Origin: Hyphomicrobiaceae bacterium | GTDB taxonomy: Bacteria; Pseudomonadota; Alphaproteobacteria; Rhizobiales; Xanthobacteraceae | Reading direction: 5' to 3' | Assembly: GCA_021324465.1 (NCBI GenBank) | Contig: JAJPJB010000059.1 | Coordinates: forward strand, 17,067-81,066 | Length of the DNA: 64,000 nucleotides | Shown: positions 1-9,192 of the stretch, piece after piece | Layout: every line of letters begins with the position of its first letter | Position numbering within the stretch: position 1 is the stretch's first letter | Notes under the pieces: model-generated | What the model saw: only the letters and a program-made list of their open reading frames with translations | What the model was told of the DNA's origin: nothing | The model's database searches: none | Program-made: the position numbers and the translations under genes

Positions 1-1530
1 CTTGCCCGCGAGCGCGTAAAAATGAAAATGCATTGCACACCTGATGGCGTAGAGCCGGAGGAAAACACCGTCCGGCCGCTGCCAGAGCGCCGACAGGAGG
101 CGTCGGAGATAGATCTTGCGCAAACAGCGATCGCGCACACGCAAGACGATTCTGCAAGCCGCGACGCCGGCCTCGATCCAGTTGCGTGTTTGCTTGATAA
201 GACGCTCGCCACGGCGTGTCGCGGCAAACCGCCGCCAGCCGGGCTCGGCAATCAGCGGTCCCCGCAACCACAGGTCATCGACCCGATCAAAGAAGGCCTG
301 CGGCTTGTAGAGCTCAGCCATAAGCTTGGCATAGCCTTCGCTCAGGCGCTCGCGGCTCATTTGCCGCGGGAGGATATTAGTCCCGTAGCTTGGGCGATCC
401 TGTGAATCGAGACGCCCTTCCTGGGCCAGCCGGGCGTAGAGCGGCGTTTTCGGGATCGCCGACAGCATACCGACCATCACGACGCTGATACGGGATGCCT
501 CGATGAATCGGCGGTGATTTTCGAACACGGCATCCGTGTCATTGTCGAAACCAACGATCATGCCGGCCCACACTTCGAGGCCGGCGTCGTGGATCCGTTG
601 CACCTTTTCGGCCAAGGTGCCGCTGCGGCGCATGTTCTGCAGTTTCCTGGTTTCCCGCAGCGACTGCTCATCGGTGCTTTCAATGCCGACGAACAGCCCG
701 TTGAAGTTGGCATCGACCAAGAGCCGCATGAGCTCGGCATCGTCGGCAAGATCAAGCGAGGCTTCGGTGACGAAGGTCAGCGGGTAACCATTGGCCTGCT
801 GCCAACTGATGACGTGATTGAGGATTTTCTTCATTTCTTTCTTGTTGCCGATCAGATTGTCGTCGACGACAAAGACGAGCGGCATCTTTGCCGCACGCAG
901 CGCATCGAGCTCGGCGGTAATCTGTCGCGGAGACTTAATCCTGGGGCGGCGCCCGAAAATGACGATGATATCGCAGAACTCACATTGAAAAGGGCACCCC
1001 CGCGAAAATTGCACGCTGCCAAAGGCGTATCGATGCGTCTTCAGAAGGTCGAGGCGGGGCAGCGGTACGCGCGTCATATCCGTCCTGTCGTCCTGCTCGT
1101 AGCGACGCGCGGGCGCGCCGTTTTGCCAGTCCGACAGAAAGCGGGGCCAAGTCTCCTCGGCCTCGCCGACAAAGATCGCGTCGACAAGGTCGCCGAAATA
1201 ATTTTCGCTGACGCTGATCCAAGGTCCGCCGACGACAACGAAACAGCCAAGTCTCTTTAATTCCGCGGCGATCTCCAACATGCGGTGACGCTGCACCGTC
1301 ATGCCGGTGATGCCGACAATGTCGGCGCGCCGACAGCGCTCAAAATCGAGCTCTTCGACATTCTCATCGATCAACGTGACCTGATGTTCCGGCGGCGTGA
1401 GCGCAGCAAGCAACGGCAATGCGCCGACGGGAATGTTGGCGCTTTTGCCGAGAAGGCGCAACGCCGCCTCCAGCCCCCAAAACGACATCTCGAATCGTGG
1501 ATTGATGATTACGATGTCGGCCATACACAT
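1..1530 (-). CDS. B12-binding-type radical SAM protein, DUF4070 family (3' end outside window)
   Basis: The frame is open for 510 codons from the ATG at 1530 to the window edge, so the C-terminus is missing. The N-terminal ~130 residues form a Rossmann-like cobalamin-binding-type domain. The radical SAM signature follows, with Cys179, Cys183 and Cys186 in the context RGCPFQCEFCDI. The rest, including the stretch with FGRRPRIKSPRQ and the region after residue 380, resembles BchE-like radical SAM proteins with a C-terminal DUF4070 domain, a group that includes hopanoid and tetrapyrrole enzymes. The family uses a [4Fe-4S] cluster and S-adenosylmethionine for radical methylation, cyclisation or similar chemistry. 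The substrate is unknown. A second in-frame ATG lies at 1524 and neither has a good ribosome site. It is divergent from a methyltransferase/exporter operon, which suggests but does not prove a shared pathway. Confidence 0.88.
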   Translation of the reverse strand, partial: MCMADIVIINPRFEMSFWGLEAALRLLGKSANIPVGALPLLAALTPPEHQVTLIDENVEELDFERCRRADIVGITGMTVQRHRMLEIAAELKRLGCFVVVGGPWISVSENYFGDLVDAIFVGEAEETWPRFLSDWQNGAPARRYEQDDRTDMTRVPLPRLDLLKTHRYAFGSVQFSRGCPFQCEFCDIIVIFGRRPRIKSPRQITAELDALRAAKMPLVFVVDDNLIGNKKEMKKILNHVISWQQANGYPLTFVTEASLDLADDAELMRLLVDANFNGLFVGIESTDEQSLRETRKLQNMRRSGTLAEKVQRIHDAGLEVWAGMIVGFDNDTDAVFENHRRFIEASRISVVMVGMLSAIPKTPLYARLAQEGRLDSQDRPSYGTNILPRQMSRERLSEGYAKLMAELYKPQAFFDRVDDLWLRGPLIAEPGWRRFAATRRGERLIKQTRNWIEAGVAACRIVLRVRDRCLRKIYLRRLLSALWQRPDGVFLRLYAIRCAMHFHFYALAGK

Positions 1531-1556
1531 AAACCGACGGTTTCGGCGGCCAGGTG

Positions 1557-1685
1557 TTAAACGGCGCGGCAAGATCGGAGGCCCAGATTGCTTGCGACCT
1601 CAGCGATCACGCGCCGATCCATCTGCGAACTGGCAATGGCGATCATAGCCCGCTGCGCCGCCTCCGAAACTGACTTATTTGTCAT
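1557..1685 (-). CDS. possible 42-residue small ORF, unknown
   Basis: A short open frame begins MTNKSVSEAAQRAMIAIA and stops 27 bases before the radical SAM start on the same strand. It has no recognisable domain and no clear Shine-Dalgarno sequence, and its start codon sits at the end of the first copy of the 19-bp tandem repeat. It may be a leader peptide or chance. I include it only because it is the one open frame on the gene strand in this otherwise empty divergent region (1531-1892). Confidence 0.18.
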   Translation of the reverse strand: MTNKSVSEAAQRAMIAIASSQMDRRVIAEVASNLGLRSCRAV

Positions 1686-1723
1686 AAACTGACTTGGCTG
1701 CCAGGAACTGACTTTTTAATAAC
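1667..1723. repeat. three tandem 19-bp direct repeats
   Basis: The motif AAACTGACTT occurs at 1667 and 1686, and GAACTGACTT at 1705, exactly 19 bases apart. The remaining nine bases of each unit differ, so the conserved decamer falls on nearly the same helix face each time. The array lies in the divergent region between the radical SAM gene and the methyltransferase operon. This fits tandem sites for a regulator better than a simple satellite. The rest of 1531-1892 shows only a short CCGCTC/GAGCGG inverted repeat near 1728. Confidence 0.6.
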
Positions 1724-1892
1724 TTGCCGCTCGCTATTGAGCGGAAGATTATCGTCACGTCTTTTGTCCCATCAACGGAGCGCGCAAGAAGGATTCCCGC
1801 GGCTGCGCTTGGGACCGTGACGTCAAGAAACAAAGCGGCACCTGTCGGTGTTCATCACAAAGCAAAATGCAGCCCTCTGTAGAGGAGGCTTC

Positions 1893-2705
1893 ATGCTTTT
1901 GAAGGAACAGATCGTCCGACACTATGACGAGCTTAGTCCTTTCTACAGGGATTTATGGGGCGTTCACATCCATCACGGATATTGGAAGACGGGAAAAGAA
2001 ACGAAAGAGTGCGCGCAGGAGCAGCTGGTAAGAGAACTGATCGCGCGCGCCAACATTAGACATGCCAGCAGAGTCCTCGATGTCGGCTGCGGCCTGGGCG
2101 CCTCGGCGATCTTGCTCAGCAGGGCACTTGGTGCCCACGTCATCGGCGTCACCATTTCGCCGGTGCAAATCGAAATCGGCAACAGCCTGATCGCGCGTGC
2201 CAAGGCCGATATAGACCTTGTGCAAATGGATGCGGAAGCGCTTGCGCTCGACGACCGGTTTGATCTGGTCTGGTCGGTGGAGGCTCTCTCTCATGTCAGC
2301 AAAAAGGAGGATTGCTTTCACGCGATTGCGAGACTGCTGAATCGCGAGGGAAAGCTGGTGATTGCCGATTGGTTCAAGTCTGGCACCGCAACTGCCGCTC
2401 AGGCACGAAAGCTCCTTGAGCCGATCGAGCGCGCGATGGTGGTGGCCAAACTGGAAGTCCCGAGCAGCTATGCGAGCTACATCCGCGATGCGGGCCTTCG
2501 CGTTCTGTCATTCGATGACTTGAGTGAAAAGGTCAGAAAGACCTGGGATTTGGCAACCGAGCTGGTCCGAGCGCCGACGCTTTGGAAATTGGCGGCACGG
2601 CGCGGCGAGGATTTTTCGGCGTTTTTGCAGGCCTTCGCGGCGATGCGCGCCGGCTATCAGTCCAAGGCGCTCTGTTACGGGGCGCTGATCGCGCAAAAGC
2701 CTTGA
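1893..2705 (+). CDS. SAM-dependent methyltransferase, tocopherol/sarcosine-methyltransferase-like
   Basis: The 270-residue product is a class I methyltransferase. The SAM-binding motif I is VLDVGCGLGASAILLS near residue 60, and the N-terminal signature YDELSPFYRDLWGVHIHHGYW-type is typical of small-molecule methyltransferases related to gamma-tocopherol and glycine/sarcosine enzymes. I chose the ATG at 1893 because AGGAGG lies at 1883-1888; a longer frame starts at 1848 but lacks such a site. It is the first gene of a three-gene operon with another methyltransferase and a DHA2 exporter, so it probably tailors a small molecule that is then exported (inferred). The substrate is unknown. Confidence 0.85.
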   Translation: MLLKEQIVRHYDELSPFYRDLWGVHIHHGYWKTGKETKECAQEQLVRELIARANIRHASRVLDVGCGLGASAILLSRALGAHVIGVTISPVQIEIGNSLIARAKADIDLVQMDAEALALDDRFDLVWSVEALSHVSKKEDCFHAIARLLNREGKLVIADWFKSGTATAAQARKLLEPIERAMVVAKLEVPSSYASYIRDAGLRVLSFDDLSEKVRKTWDLATELVRAPTLWKLAARRGEDFSAFLQAFAAMRAGYQSKALCYGALIAQKP

Positions 2706-2730
2706 CCCTAAAATCGCCGGACAATTCGCA

Positions 2731-3477
2731 ATGGCGCTTTCTGTTGATCTGACCCATCGGCGCGACGAGCCCGAATGGCTCGATCGGACGGACATCGATC
2801 CAAAAGAGCTTGAAAGCGTTCTGCGTGACCTCGCGCGTTTCAATCAAGCCTTCCTCGGCCACTATCCGCTTCTGCGCTGGCTTGGCAAGGCGATCCGAGC
2901 CGCTCCCAAGGAAGCGCCCCTCACCATCGTCGACGTCGGTTGCGGCTATGGCGACCTGCTGCGCGCAATCCGGCGCTGGTCATCGCAGAACGGATTCGAC
3001 TTCAATCTTGTCGGCATCGACCTCAATCCGGTTACCATCCGCATCGCGCGCGCAGCAACTTCAGCGGGCGACCGCATTGATTTTCGGGCGATGGACATCT
3101 TTGAGCTCAATCCGACCATACAGGCCGATTTCATTGTCAGCAGCCTGCTGACGCATCATCTTTCGGATGACGAGATCAGCGAATTCCTTCGCTTGATGGA
3201 GCAGGTAGCCCGCCAGGGCTGGGCCGTTTGCGATCTGCAACGCAGCCGTCTCCTGTATCATTTCATCGGGCTAAGCAGCCGCGCTGCGCGCTTGCATCCG
3301 ATGATCACACATGACGGACAGATTTCGGTCGCGCGCTCGCTCAGACGCGCCGAGTGGACGCAACGCATTGCCGAAGCCGGCCTCTCGTCCAAGGACGTGG
3401 AAATTCGCTGGTTCTTGTTTCGCTTCCTGATTGGGCGGTTGCGACACGCAGAGCAGACTCCGCAAATAAAGCAATGA
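2731..3477 (+). CDS. class I SAM-dependent methyltransferase
   Basis: The 248-residue protein has motif I IVDVGCGYGDLLRAIRRW near residue 70 and an acidic motif II, VGIDLNP, near residue 95, so it binds SAM in a Rossmann-type fold. The C-terminal half (QVARQGWAVCDLQRSRLLYH and following) matches a methyltransferase family often found beside type III polyketide synthases and FAD oxidoreductases in alphaproteobacteria; neither partner is visible here. It starts 25 bases after the first methyltransferase. Its stop codon overlaps the start of the downstream exporter as ATGA, so the two are translationally coupled. Confidence 0.82.
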   Translation: MALSVDLTHRRDEPEWLDRTDIDPKELESVLRDLARFNQAFLGHYPLLRWLGKAIRAAPKEAPLTIVDVGCGYGDLLRAIRRWSSQNGFDFNLVGIDLNPVTIRIARAATSAGDRIDFRAMDIFELNPTIQADFIVSSLLTHHLSDDEISEFLRLMEQVARQGWAVCDLQRSRLLYHFIGLSSRAARLHPMITHDGQISVARSLRRAEWTQRIAEAGLSSKDVEIRWFLFRFLIGRLRHAEQTPQIKQ

Positions 3478-5024
3478 TAGCTGCAGCACAGACTCGCGCT
3501 ACGGATTCCGTCACGCCCGCGACATGGACCGGCTTTGCCGCAATGTGCGTTGGCATGTTCATGGCGGTGCTCGACGTGCAAGTCGTCGCCACGTCGCTGC
3601 CGACGATCCAGCAAGCGCTTGCCATCGCGAAAGATAAAATGAGCTGGATCCAGACGGCGTACCTGATCGCTGAAATCATCGCGATTCCGCTCACGGGATT
3701 CCTGACTCGAGCGCTGACCATGCGGGGGCTGTTCATGGCGAGCATCGCAATCTTTACGCTGGCATCGATCGGCTGTGCCGCCAGCAAGGGATTCGGCTCG
3801 CTGATTGCATGGCGCATCGTTCAAGGATTTTCCGGCGGCACGCTGATCCCCGCGGTATTTTCCGCGGTGTTTCTGCTTTTTCCAGTTCGCCTGCAGGCGG
3901 CTGCGACTGTCATCGCCGGCGTCCTGGCCGTGCTTGCGCCGACGCTGGGGCTGGTCGTTGGCGGCTGGATAACGTCCGCCTATTCCTGGCCTTGGCTGTT
4001 CCTGATCAATGTCGTTCCGGGGATTACCGCTGCCCTGCTGGCATGGTCGTCGCTGCCGAGAGACAATCCACACTTTGAAGAAATCCGTCGTCTGGACCTC
4101 CGCGCATTGGGGCTTGGCGCGTTCGCTCTCGCCGCGCTCGAAATCGCCCTCAAGGCGGCGCCTGATCGTGGCTGGACTTCGCCACTGGTCGCCCAGCTTC
4201 TCGGCTTGTGCCTCATCGCCGCGGCGGCATTCATCTATCAAACGCTGCAGTCGCAAAATCCGCTGGTAGAGTTACGGACCTTCCGTAATCGAAATTTCTT
4301 GATCGGCTGTCTGCTCAGCTTCGTGCTCGGCATTGGATTATTTGGCTCAGTCTATCTCATGCCGATTTTTCTCGCCTATGTGCGCGGACACGACGCGCTT
4401 GAAATCGGCAGGACCATGCTGGTCACGGGCGTCGCGCAGCTTGTTGCCGCTCCGATCGCGGTCCTTTTGGTCAGACGCTTTGACGAGCGGGTTTTGGCTG
4501 CATTTGGCTTTCTGCTGTTTGCAATCGGTCTGGGGCTGAGCTTCGCGCAAACAAAGGATACCGACTTCGGCGAGATGCTCTGGCCGCAGGTCGTGCGTGG
4601 ATCCGCCGTCATGCTTTGCATACTGGCGCCGACCGAGCTTGCGCTCGGACAATTGCCGAAGCGAGTGATTTCGGATGCGAGCGGATTGTTCAACATGATG
4701 CGCAATCTCGGCGGCGCCATTGGCATCGCCGTCATCGACACCATTGTTTACGGGCATGCAGCCGGGCACGCGCGAGCGATCGTGAACGGTCTCATGGATG
4801 GTGATTTGGACACGGCAAAACTGCTGGGTATTCCAGCGGACGCCTTGGGCCCGGCGCTGCTTGACCCGCAGAAGCAGGCCATGCTCGCGCCGCTGATCGA
4901 ACGGGTCGCCTATGTCCAGGCCGTTAATGACGCATGGGCATGGGTTGCGCTGATCACGCTCGCCGTGATCGTGGTCGTGCCCTTTGCCGGGCTCACGCCG
5001 AAATCGCAGCGCTTCCCACCGTGA
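3474..5024 (+). CDS. DHA2-family (EmrB/QacA-type) MFS exporter
   Basis: The 516-residue, very hydrophobic protein has about 14 membrane segments, the size and pattern of drug:proton antiporters of the DHA2 family. The first segment carries MFMAVLDVQVVATSLPTIQ, the family's motif D1-like signature. I chose the ATG at 3474, which overlaps the upstream stop codon by four bases; the open frame continues upstream to 3354 but that part is not hydrophobic and overlaps the methyltransferase. It probably exports the product of the two preceding methyltransferases, or a toxic compound, in exchange for protons (inferred). Confidence 0.88.
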   Translation: MIAAAQTRATDSVTPATWTGFAAMCVGMFMAVLDVQVVATSLPTIQQALAIAKDKMSWIQTAYLIAEIIAIPLTGFLTRALTMRGLFMASIAIFTLASIGCAASKGFGSLIAWRIVQGFSGGTLIPAVFSAVFLLFPVRLQAAATVIAGVLAVLAPTLGLVVGGWITSAYSWPWLFLINVVPGITAALLAWSSLPRDNPHFEEIRRLDLRALGLGAFALAALEIALKAAPDRGWTSPLVAQLLGLCLIAAAAFIYQTLQSQNPLVELRTFRNRNFLIGCLLSFVLGIGLFGSVYLMPIFLAYVRGHDALEIGRTMLVTGVAQLVAAPIAVLLVRRFDERVLAAFGFLLFAIGLGLSFAQTKDTDFGEMLWPQVVRGSAVMLCILAPTELALGQLPKRVISDASGLFNMMRNLGGAIGIAVIDTIVYGHAAGHARAIVNGLMDGDLDTAKLLGIPADALGPALLDPQKQAMLAPLIERVAYVQAVNDAWAWVALITLAVIVVVPFAGLTPKSQRFPP

Positions 5025-5093
5025 AAGGACAGAGCCGCTCAGGGCACTGCTCCAACGGAGGTTTGGAACAAATGCGGGCCGGCGCGAAGGTTG

Positions 5094-8000
5094 TCAGCTC
5101 GCCAGCATCGACCGCTCTGCCCGTGGCGCATCGAGCGCGTCGTGGAGGACGCGGCCGAGCGTTGAGATTTGATAGGGCTTGCGCAGCACCGGAAATTCCG
5201 GCTCGTTGTCGAACACTTTGGTGTAGCCCGTGGTCAAAACGACAGGGATATGCGGATATTTGCTCGCGACCGCGCGCCCCAGCGCCAGACCGTCGGTTTG
5301 TCCCGGCAACACAACGTCGCTGAAGACGAGCCGGATATCCGCGCCCGAGGCCAGTACATCGAGCGCCTGCGCTGCGGTCTCGGCTTCCATGGTCCGATAG
5401 CCGAGCTCTTCGAGCAGCGACACCGCGACGCTGCGCACGTCGGCATTGTCCTCGACGACCAGCACCGCTTGCCGGTCCGCCGCGCGGTAGTGGCCGTCGT
5501 CCTGCGGCGAGAGCAAGGCCGGCGCCGCGTGGCTGCGCGGCAAATAGACGGTCACTCGGGTGCCCAGCCCCGGTTCGCTGTCAATGGTGACAGTGCCGTT
5601 CGAGCGACGGGCGAAGCCATAGACCTGCGACAGGCCGAGGCCAGTGCCTTTATCAGGACCTTTGGTGGTGAAGAACGGCTCGACAACGCGCGGCAACAGA
5701 TCGGGCGCGATGCCGCAGCCGCAATCGGCAACGCTCAGCGCAACGCAATCGCCGCTGACCTCCGGAATGTCGCCCTCCGCGAGTTGGACGTTTTTGGCGG
5801 CAATCACGATGCGGCCGCCGTCCGGCATGGCATCGCGCGCATTGACGGCGAGATTAACCAGCGCCAGTTCGAGCTCCGATTTGTCGACACGCACCAGCCA
5901 GACGTCGCGCGGCAACTCGATTGCAAATTCAATATTGACGTGCATCGAGCCGGCGAGCACGTCACGGATGGCACGTATCGTTTCGGCCGGATTGATCACG
6001 GTCGCGCTCAGCGGCAGGGTGCGCGCGAATGACAACAGCTGCCGCGTCAGATTCTCGCCGCGTGTTGCCGCCATTTCAATAGCCGCCAGCGCGCGTTTGT
6101 CTCGCGGCTCGCGCAGATGGTTTTTTAAGCGCTGGGCGTGACCGCTCACGATCATGAGTAGATTGTTGAAGTCGTGGGCAATGCCGCCGGTGAGCTGGCC
6201 GATGGCGTCCATCTTCTGCAGATGCGCGGCCTGCCGTTGCGCGCGCTCGAGCGCGGCCGCCGCTTCCTTCTCGGCGGTGACGTGCCGGCCAGCGAGATAG
6301 ATGAGACCATTGCTCTCGGTCATGGTCCAATGCAGCCAACGCCATGAGCCGTCCTTGTGGCGGAAACGATTTTCCATCCGGACGGTGGGCACACCTTGCG
6401 CCAACTGGTCGCGTGCCGCGCTCGAATGCCGCGCATCGTCCGGATGGCGCAATTCGCTCACATGCATGGACTTGATCTCGTCCTCGCTCCAGCCGAGCAG
6501 GCGAGACCAGGCCGGATTGATGCTCAAGAAATAACCCTCAAAGTTTGAAACCGCGAGCAGATCTTCCGAGACATTCCAGATCCGGTCGCGCTCCAAGGTC
6601 CGTCGTTGGACCTCGGCTTCCAGGCGCTCGCTGAGCTTGCGCAACTCGGCTTCAATAGCGGCGCGCGCCTGGTCGCCGCGCATGCGCTCGATGCCGAAGC
6701 CGAGCTGGCGGGCCAAGGTCAGCGCGAGCTCGATGTCTTGCTGGGCAAATTCACGCGATGTTTCGTAGTAGGCCATGAATGTGCCGACCAGGCGGCCGGC
6801 GGCCATCAGCGGAACGAAGGCAAGCGCGACAATATCCTCGGCTTTCAGGACGGCCTTGAGCGCGGCACTGAGGTCGGCAGCGCCGACATCGGCAATGCAG
6901 AGCGGATCGGGATTAGCTTCGTCGTACCGCCAGGGCGAATGACCGTCGACGGCGCGGCGATAGGCGTCCGACAGGCCGCGCCAGGCGACGAAGCGCATGA
7001 TGCCATCTCCATCGCAGCGCAGGATCGAAGCGCGGCTGCAATGCAAGGCGGTGATAATGGCATCCAGAGCCGCCTCGTAGATGTCGCTCAGACTGCTCGC
7101 GCGATAGAGCCGGTCGGTAAAGCGATACAGCGCCGCCTGCTCGTCGGCGCGTCGCGCCATTGCGACTTCGACGCGTTTGCGTGCGGTAATGTCGCGGGCG
7201 ATTTTGGAAGCGCCCACGATATTGCCGAGATCATCGCGCATCGGCGAAACGGTGAGTGAGATGTCGAGGAGCCGACCGTCCTTGCAGCGGCGGACCGTCT
7301 CATAATGCTCGACCCGCGCGCCGCGCCGAATGCGGGCAAGAAGCTTTGGCTCTTCGTCCTGCAGCTCGGCCGGGACCAGAATTGTGATCGGTTTGCCCAC
7401 GGCCTCTCGTGCAGAATAGCCGAACAGGCGCTCTGCGCCGGGATTCCAGCTCACGATGGTTCCGTTGATGTCCATGCTGACGATGGCATCATCCGACGAT
7501 TCGACGATGCTCGCGAGCTGCCGCCGCGCCGCCGCGCCGGCGTGAAGCTCGGTGACATCGAACAGCGATGCGATCCAGCCGCCGACATTTCCTTGCTCGT
7601 CACGCTCGGGCCGATAGGCGATATGCAAGGCGCGCGTGCCGGCGTTCGGAAATGTGAGCTCGCATTCAAAGTCCACCGCCTGGCCGCGCAGCACCTTTTC
7701 GGTATAGGGCCGCAGCGTCGCAAGGCCCTTCTCGCCCAGGATATCGGCGATGCTCTTGCCGAGAATGTTGTCGCGCGGCTGTGCGAGCAGCTGCGCATAG
7801 GCGTCGCTGACAAAGCGATAGCGCAGGTCGCGGCTGCAGCGTACCAGCATGAACGGGGTGCGGTTGATCACCGATTGCAACTCGGCTTCGCTGGCGCGCA
7901 GCGCCTCTTCGGCGCGCTTGCGCTCGGTCAGCTCCTGAAAGCTGCAGATTGCACCTTCGACGCGGCCGCGGCTGTCTTCAAGTGGCGCGACATTCATCAG

Positions 8001-8354
8001 CACCGGAACCCGCGAACCGTCCGGGCGACCGATGACGAGTTCGGCGCCGATCACCCGCTCGCCGCTGTGCAGGGCCCGCACGACCGGACTTGAATCGAAG
8101 TTCAGCGGCTCACCGTCGGCGCGATAGCGGCGAAACGCGCTGCTGGCGAAGACTTGCGGATCGTCGAGCGGCAGCGCATCGCCCCACAATTCGACGGCGC
8201 GCCGGTTATAGCGGACAAGGCTGGTATCGGCCCGGCACACGCAAAAGCCGACCGGAACGGCATCCAGAATGCTTTGGGCGATCGCGGCAAAATCCTTCAG
8301 GCTGGCCGACCTTGGAATGATGTCGGTTGGGACGCCGGGACCCTGACCACTCAT
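5094..8354 (-). CDS. multi-PAS/GAF hybrid histidine kinase with C-terminal receiver
   Basis: The 1086-residue cytoplasmic-looking sensor has, in order, three PAS domains (about 20-140, 150-270, 275-395), a GAF domain (about 405-560), another PAS (about 585-710), a HisKA domain with the phospho-acceptor in GGIAHDFNNLL near 730, an ATPase domain with N-box NLAVNARDAMPDG and G-box GTGLGLSQVYG, and a receiver domain whose phosphorylated Asp is in LVFSDVVLPG. There is no membrane segment, so it likely senses a soluble ligand, redox state or light through PAS/GAF. The frame opens at a TTG at 8372; I prefer the ATG at 8354. No response regulator is adjacent, so its partner is unknown. Confidence 0.88.
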   Translation of the reverse strand: MSGQGPGVPTDIIPRSASLKDFAAIAQSILDAVPVGFCVCRADTSLVRYNRRAVELWGDALPLDDPQVFASSAFRRYRADGEPLNFDSSPVVRALHSGERVIGAELVIGRPDGSRVPVLMNVAPLEDSRGRVEGAICSFQELTERKRAEEALRASEAELQSVINRTPFMLVRCSRDLRYRFVSDAYAQLLAQPRDNILGKSIADILGEKGLATLRPYTEKVLRGQAVDFECELTFPNAGTRALHIAYRPERDEQGNVGGWIASLFDVTELHAGAAARRQLASIVESSDDAIVSMDINGTIVSWNPGAERLFGYSAREAVGKPITILVPAELQDEEPKLLARIRRGARVEHYETVRRCKDGRLLDISLTVSPMRDDLGNIVGASKIARDITARKRVEVAMARRADEQAALYRFTDRLYRASSLSDIYEAALDAIITALHCSRASILRCDGDGIMRFVAWRGLSDAYRRAVDGHSPWRYDEANPDPLCIADVGAADLSAALKAVLKAEDIVALAFVPLMAAGRLVGTFMAYYETSREFAQQDIELALTLARQLGFGIERMRGDQARAAIEAELRKLSERLEAEVQRRTLERDRIWNVSEDLLAVSNFEGYFLSINPAWSRLLGWSEDEIKSMHVSELRHPDDARHSSAARDQLAQGVPTVRMENRFRHKDGSWRWLHWTMTESNGLIYLAGRHVTAEKEAAAALERAQRQAAHLQKMDAIGQLTGGIAHDFNNLLMIVSGHAQRLKNHLREPRDKRALAAIEMAATRGENLTRQLLSFARTLPLSATVINPAETIRAIRDVLAGSMHVNIEFAIELPRDVWLVRVDKSELELALVNLAVNARDAMPDGGRIVIAAKNVQLAEGDIPEVSGDCVALSVADCGCGIAPDLLPRVVEPFFTTKGPDKGTGLGLSQVYGFARRSNGTVTIDSEPGLGTRVTVYLPRSHAAPALLSPQDDGHYRAADRQAVLVVEDNADVRSVAVSLLEELGYRTMEAETAAQALDVLASGADIRLVFSDVVLPGQTDGLALGRAVASKYPHIPVVLTTGYTKVFDNEPEFPVLRKPYQISTLGRVLHDALDAPRAERSMLAS

Positions 8355-8671
8355 GGGATAAACCCCGATCAACGCAACGCGAGTTCAGTTGGAAAGTTCC
8401 TGCCCTTCAATTGCTTATCATGCTCCTCTTTGCTGCCGGAGAAAACGCAAATCGGCATTGAATGGCGCGAAAATGTGCTCGCAGCCGCCCAAGGTCGGCT
8501 AGCTGGCATTGGGCGGAAACGGCCGTCGGCGTGCTTGGTTTCGGGCCTTGTGAAGGGAACCGCCGCCGCGAGCTATCAATTAGGCGCGGCCGGCCCGGAA
8601 ATTGCGTGTGAAGTGCGCATTTCTTCGGCCTTTCTCGGAATGTTAGTTACGTAACATGTGAGTTAAGTAAC
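8355..8671. other. gene-poor region upstream of a pseudogene
   Basis: I see no plausible gene here on either strand. It should contain the promoter of the hybrid kinase. The only structure is the pair of direct repeats at its right end. Confidence 0.5.
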
Positions 8672-8674
8672 ATG
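8645..8674. repeat. paired 14-bp direct repeats with internal palindrome
   Basis: AGTTACGTAACATG (8645-8658) and AGTTAAGTAACATG (8661-8674) differ at one base and are 16 bases apart. GTTACGTAAC is a perfect palindrome. The second copy contains the start codon of the transglutaminase-like pseudogene. It may be a relic operator. Confidence 0.45.
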
Positions 8675-9192
8675 GCAGTCCTCGTCGTCTTCGTCACGCA
8701 ACCCGTTACACCTTCGACCGACCGATCAGCCTCGGTCCGCAGATCGTGCGCTTGCGGCCCGCGCCGCATGGCCGCAACCGCCTTTCGAGCTATTCGCTGA
8801 AGGTCACGCCAGCGCAGCACTTCGTAAACTGGCAGCAGGACCCGCACGGCAATTGGCAGGCGCGTTACGTTTTTCCGCAAAAGACGAGTGAATTCGCAGT
8901 TATCGTCGATCTGCTCGCCGACATGGCGGTGATCAATCCGTTCGATTCCTTTGTCGAGCCGACCGCGCGGTGGCCGTTCAAATTCGATCCCGCGCTCTTA
9001 TGAGGATCTCTTGGCTTTTATCGGACCGGAGCCGGCGAGCCAGCGCCTGAAAGAATTCGTCAGCACGATCTCACGCGAGCCGCGTAACAATGTGGATTTT
9101 TTGGTCGATCTCAATCAGCGCCCGCAGCGCATGATCCGGTATCTCATTCGCATGGCACGGGCGTGCAGACGCCGGACGAAACGCTGACCGCC
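8672..9192 (+). pseudogene. transglutaminase-like protein, N-terminal remnant with frameshifts
   Basis: The sequence encodes pieces of the bacterial transglutaminase-like N-terminal region, but in three frames. Pieces include TRYTFDRPISLGPQIVRLRP, FVNWQQDPHGNWQARYVF, INPFDSFVEP, then EFVSTISREPRNNVDFLVDL and VQTPDETLTA. A frame change is needed near 8682-8692, again at about 8996-9000 (where the first frame meets TGA at 9001) and again near 9155-9162. Homology then ends before the catalytic cysteine domain, so the gene is both frameshifted and truncated. Intact homologues are around 300 residues or, in the large variant, about 1100. Between 9193 and 9452 I see nothing else. Confidence 0.8.

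Noticed and set aside
514..1260. 248-residue plus-strand frame
   Set aside because: It is a shadow of the radical SAM gene on the minus strand, which has clear family motifs in its frame.
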